NCBI GenBank assembly: GCA_937898415.1
Contig: CALDLA010000072.1
Coordinates: 1-7,412, forward strand
Length of the DNA stretch: 7,412 nt
Source of the DNA: an uncultured Prevotellaceae bacterium
Lineage (GTDB): Bacteria > Bacteroidota > Bacteroidia > Bacteroidales > Bacteroidaceae
Reading direction: 5' to 3'
Below, one piece after another: positions 6,505-7,412 of the stretch (position 1 is the stretch's first letter; each line of letters starts with the position of its first letter). A program made the translations under genes and the position numbers. The notes beneath the pieces are model-generated. The model was not told the DNA's origin. It saw only the letters and a list, made by a program, of their open reading frames with translations, and did not search any database.

Positions 6505-6843
6505 ATGGAAAGATTAAAAACATTGGAGGAAATGCCGGGTGCATTGTCCTACCTCATTGAGAAAGTGGAGGGTCTGGAAAAGACCGCCCAAAGTTTGCTG
6601 AACAGGCAAGGAGAGAGTAGTTTGCCACATTGGATGGATATTGACGAACTATGTGACTATATTCCATCCCACCCTGTCAAACAGACTGTCTATGGTTGGG
6701 TATCTGACAAGCAGATACCGCACCACAAGATTAACAAAGCATTGGTTTTCCTCCAGTCAGAGATTGACGATTGGATGAAACAATGCGGCAATAGGCATAT
6801 AGAAAAGCAAAGGCAAAATTCACAAAAAGCAGAAACAATATGA
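6505..6843 (+). CDS. Small helix-turn-helix protein, excisionase/MerR-like (HTH_17 type)
   Basis: The 112-residue protein is predicted to bind DNA. The N-terminus (about 1-33) is an amphipathic helix or short coiled coil, LIEKVEGLEKTAQSLL, probably for self-association. Residues 43-91 form a winged-helix/excisionase-type domain: WMDIDELCDYI, then VYGWVSDKQIPHHKI, then LVFLQSEIDDWM. This matches the pattern of Bacteroides helix-turn-helix proteins near integrases. The C-terminus is a short basic tail. The frame extends upstream to 6463, but the ATG at 6505 is chosen because AAGGA (6489-6493) sits 11 nt before it and the extra residues resemble untranslated leader. Its stop overlaps the start of the next gene (ATGA), so they are coupled. 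Known relatives act as recombination directionality factors or as regulators of mobile-element genes; which applies cannot be told. No integrase lies within the window. Confidence 0.75.
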   Translation: MERLKTLEEMPGALSYLIEKVEGLEKTAQSLLNRQGESSLPHWMDIDELCDYIPSHPVKQTVYGWVSDKQIPHHKINKALVFLQSEIDDWMKQCGNRHIEKQRQNSQKAETI

Positions 6844-7316
6844 AGAAGAAAACAGTACCAGCTATCCTCATCCATTTGGATTGGATAGAAACAATCAAGT
6901 GTCTTTCCCACGAACAAATTGGAGCGTTTATCATAGCGATGTTGGACTATGCCAACACTGGAAAAGAGCCTAAATTTAAAGATAATTCCATACAGGCCTT
7001 GTTCATCTCCTTTAAAAAGCAGATAGATCGAGACAGGAAAAGCTATGAAGAGAAATGCAAGAAAAATAGCGAAAGTGCCAAGATGCGATGGGCAAAGGAG
7101 AAAGATTCGGATGCATACGAATGCATGCAAACGGATGCGAACGCATGCATAAATAATAAGAATAAGGATAACAATAAGAGTAAGATATATGCCAACCGTA
7201 GATCAGATATTTCCCCAAACAATAGTCGCCGAGAATCCGCACACAACACAGCCAAAGAGCTTATCCAAGAATTGTGTAAAGCAGGAGGAGCGTACCTCTC
7301 TGACACCAAGAATTGA
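6840..7316 (+). CDS. DUF6291-like protein, possible replisome-organizer protein of a mobile element
   Basis: A 158-residue soluble protein. Residues about 9-88 resemble DUF6291 of Bacteroides: LSHEQIGAFIIAMLDYANTG, a hydrophobic stretch IQALFISFKKQIDRD, then a basic helix with YEEKCKKNSESAKMRW. The same layout occurs in phage replisome-organizer N-termini. A low-complexity linker follows (about 89-115, rich in Asp, Ala, Asn, Cys and Lys), encoded by ATGC-type repeats, then a short C-terminal helical segment. The start ATG overlaps the upstream stop by 4 nt. Known: the DUF6291 family has no proven function and is frequent on Bacteroides phages and integrative elements. Inference: a replication or maintenance role for the element that borders the defence cassette. 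After the stop the frame closes again within nine codons, so no truncated longer domain is evident. Family recognition is from memory of the pattern. Confidence 0.7.
   Translation: MKKKTVPAILIHLDWIETIKCLSHEQIGAFIIAMLDYANTGKEPKFKDNSIQALFISFKKQIDRDRKSYEEKCKKNSESAKMRWAKEKDSDAYECMQTDANACINNKNKDNNKSKIYANRRSDISPNNSRRESAHNTAKELIQELCKAGGAYLSDTKN
7109..7150. repeat. Iteron-like ATGC repeats with an 8-bp inverted repeat
   Basis: Within the DUF6291-like gene, ATGC occurs at 7111, 7121, 7125, 7135 and 7145. ATGCATGC (7121-7128) and GCATGCAT (7143-7150) form a perfect 8-bp inverted repeat around a 14-nt loop. An A+T-rich purine-biased stretch (7149-7190) follows immediately. The repeats encode the flexible linker of the protein. 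They could be simple slippage-prone DNA or an origin-like element. Confidence 0.6.
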
Positions 7317-7412
7317 GATATTATCAGAACGGTTTCCGACATTTAAAAGTTTCTTAGCCTGAATTATTCATAGATATAAAAAAAGAGAACGCATTTCTTG
7401 CACAAATGCAGG
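7317..7412. other. Gene-free tail of the window with a small hairpin
   Basis: No open frame of note is seen in these 96 bases. GCATTT (7391-7396) and AAATGC (7404-7409) form a 6-bp stem with a 7-nt loop. An A-run precedes it, but no T-run is visible before the window ends, so it cannot be called a terminator. Confidence 0.35.

Noticed and set aside
6690..7130. Minus-strand frame of 146 codons that looks hydrophobic and membrane-like
   Set aside because: It is antisense to the excisionase-like and DUF6291-like genes, both of which have coupled starts and recognisable domains. Its hydrophobicity is the complement of Lys-rich coding DNA.
7109..7150. CRISPR-like array
   Set aside because: Units are very short and irregular, with no spacers of constant length, and they lie within a coding frame.

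Overview
The window looks like a low-G+C Bacteroidales chromosome (Bacteroides, Parabacteroides or a relative). The clues are A-rich leaders, a Bacteroidetes-type promoter box (TAnnTTTG), and a DUF6291-type protein next to a small excisionase-like protein, both common on Bacteroides mobile elements. The taxon is an inference from style; no rRNA or tRNA gene is present.

Layout. Bases 1-55 are G+C rich (33 of 55) and carry two tandem copies of a GGGTCAAnnnCGCT motif, 23 bp apart, which resembles an end of an IS21-family insertion sequence. It meets very A+T-rich DNA at about base 56 and seems to interrupt a minus-strand reading frame that starts at base 83. Bases 126-6274 hold six tightly packed minus-strand genes. 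In order of transcription they are an ABC/OLD-type AAA ATPase, a small TOPRIM (DUF3226-like) protein, a C5-cytosine DNA methyltransferase, a 713-residue protein with two GHKL ATPase domains (MORC/Hsp90-like at the N-terminus, histidine-kinase-like at the C-terminus), a receiver-domain response regulator, and a caspase/CHAT-like cysteine protease. Four of the five junctions overlap or are separated by only 4 nt, and the fifth gap is 11 nt, so one transcript is likely, driven from a promoter near 6302-6333.

The divergent intergenic region (6275-6504) carries that promoter, a 10-bp perfect palindrome and other inverted repeats. On the plus strand, 6505-6843 encodes an excisionase-type helix-turn-helix protein, translationally coupled to a DUF6291/replisome-organizer-like protein (6840-7316). 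The second gene contains iteron-like ATGC repeats followed by an A+T-rich stretch. Bases 7317-7412 show no gene.

How the genes may work together (inference): the minus-strand cassette looks like an anti-phage or anti-plasmid system. The ATPase-TOPRIM pair resembles split OLD/PARIS-like modules. The methyltransferase, double-GHKL kinase, receiver and caspase-like protease form what looks like a phosphorelay-controlled suicide protease linked to DNA methylation. No restriction endonuclease is visible beside the methyltransferase, so the protease and TOPRIM protein are the candidate effectors. I cannot match this exact six-gene arrangement to a named defence system.
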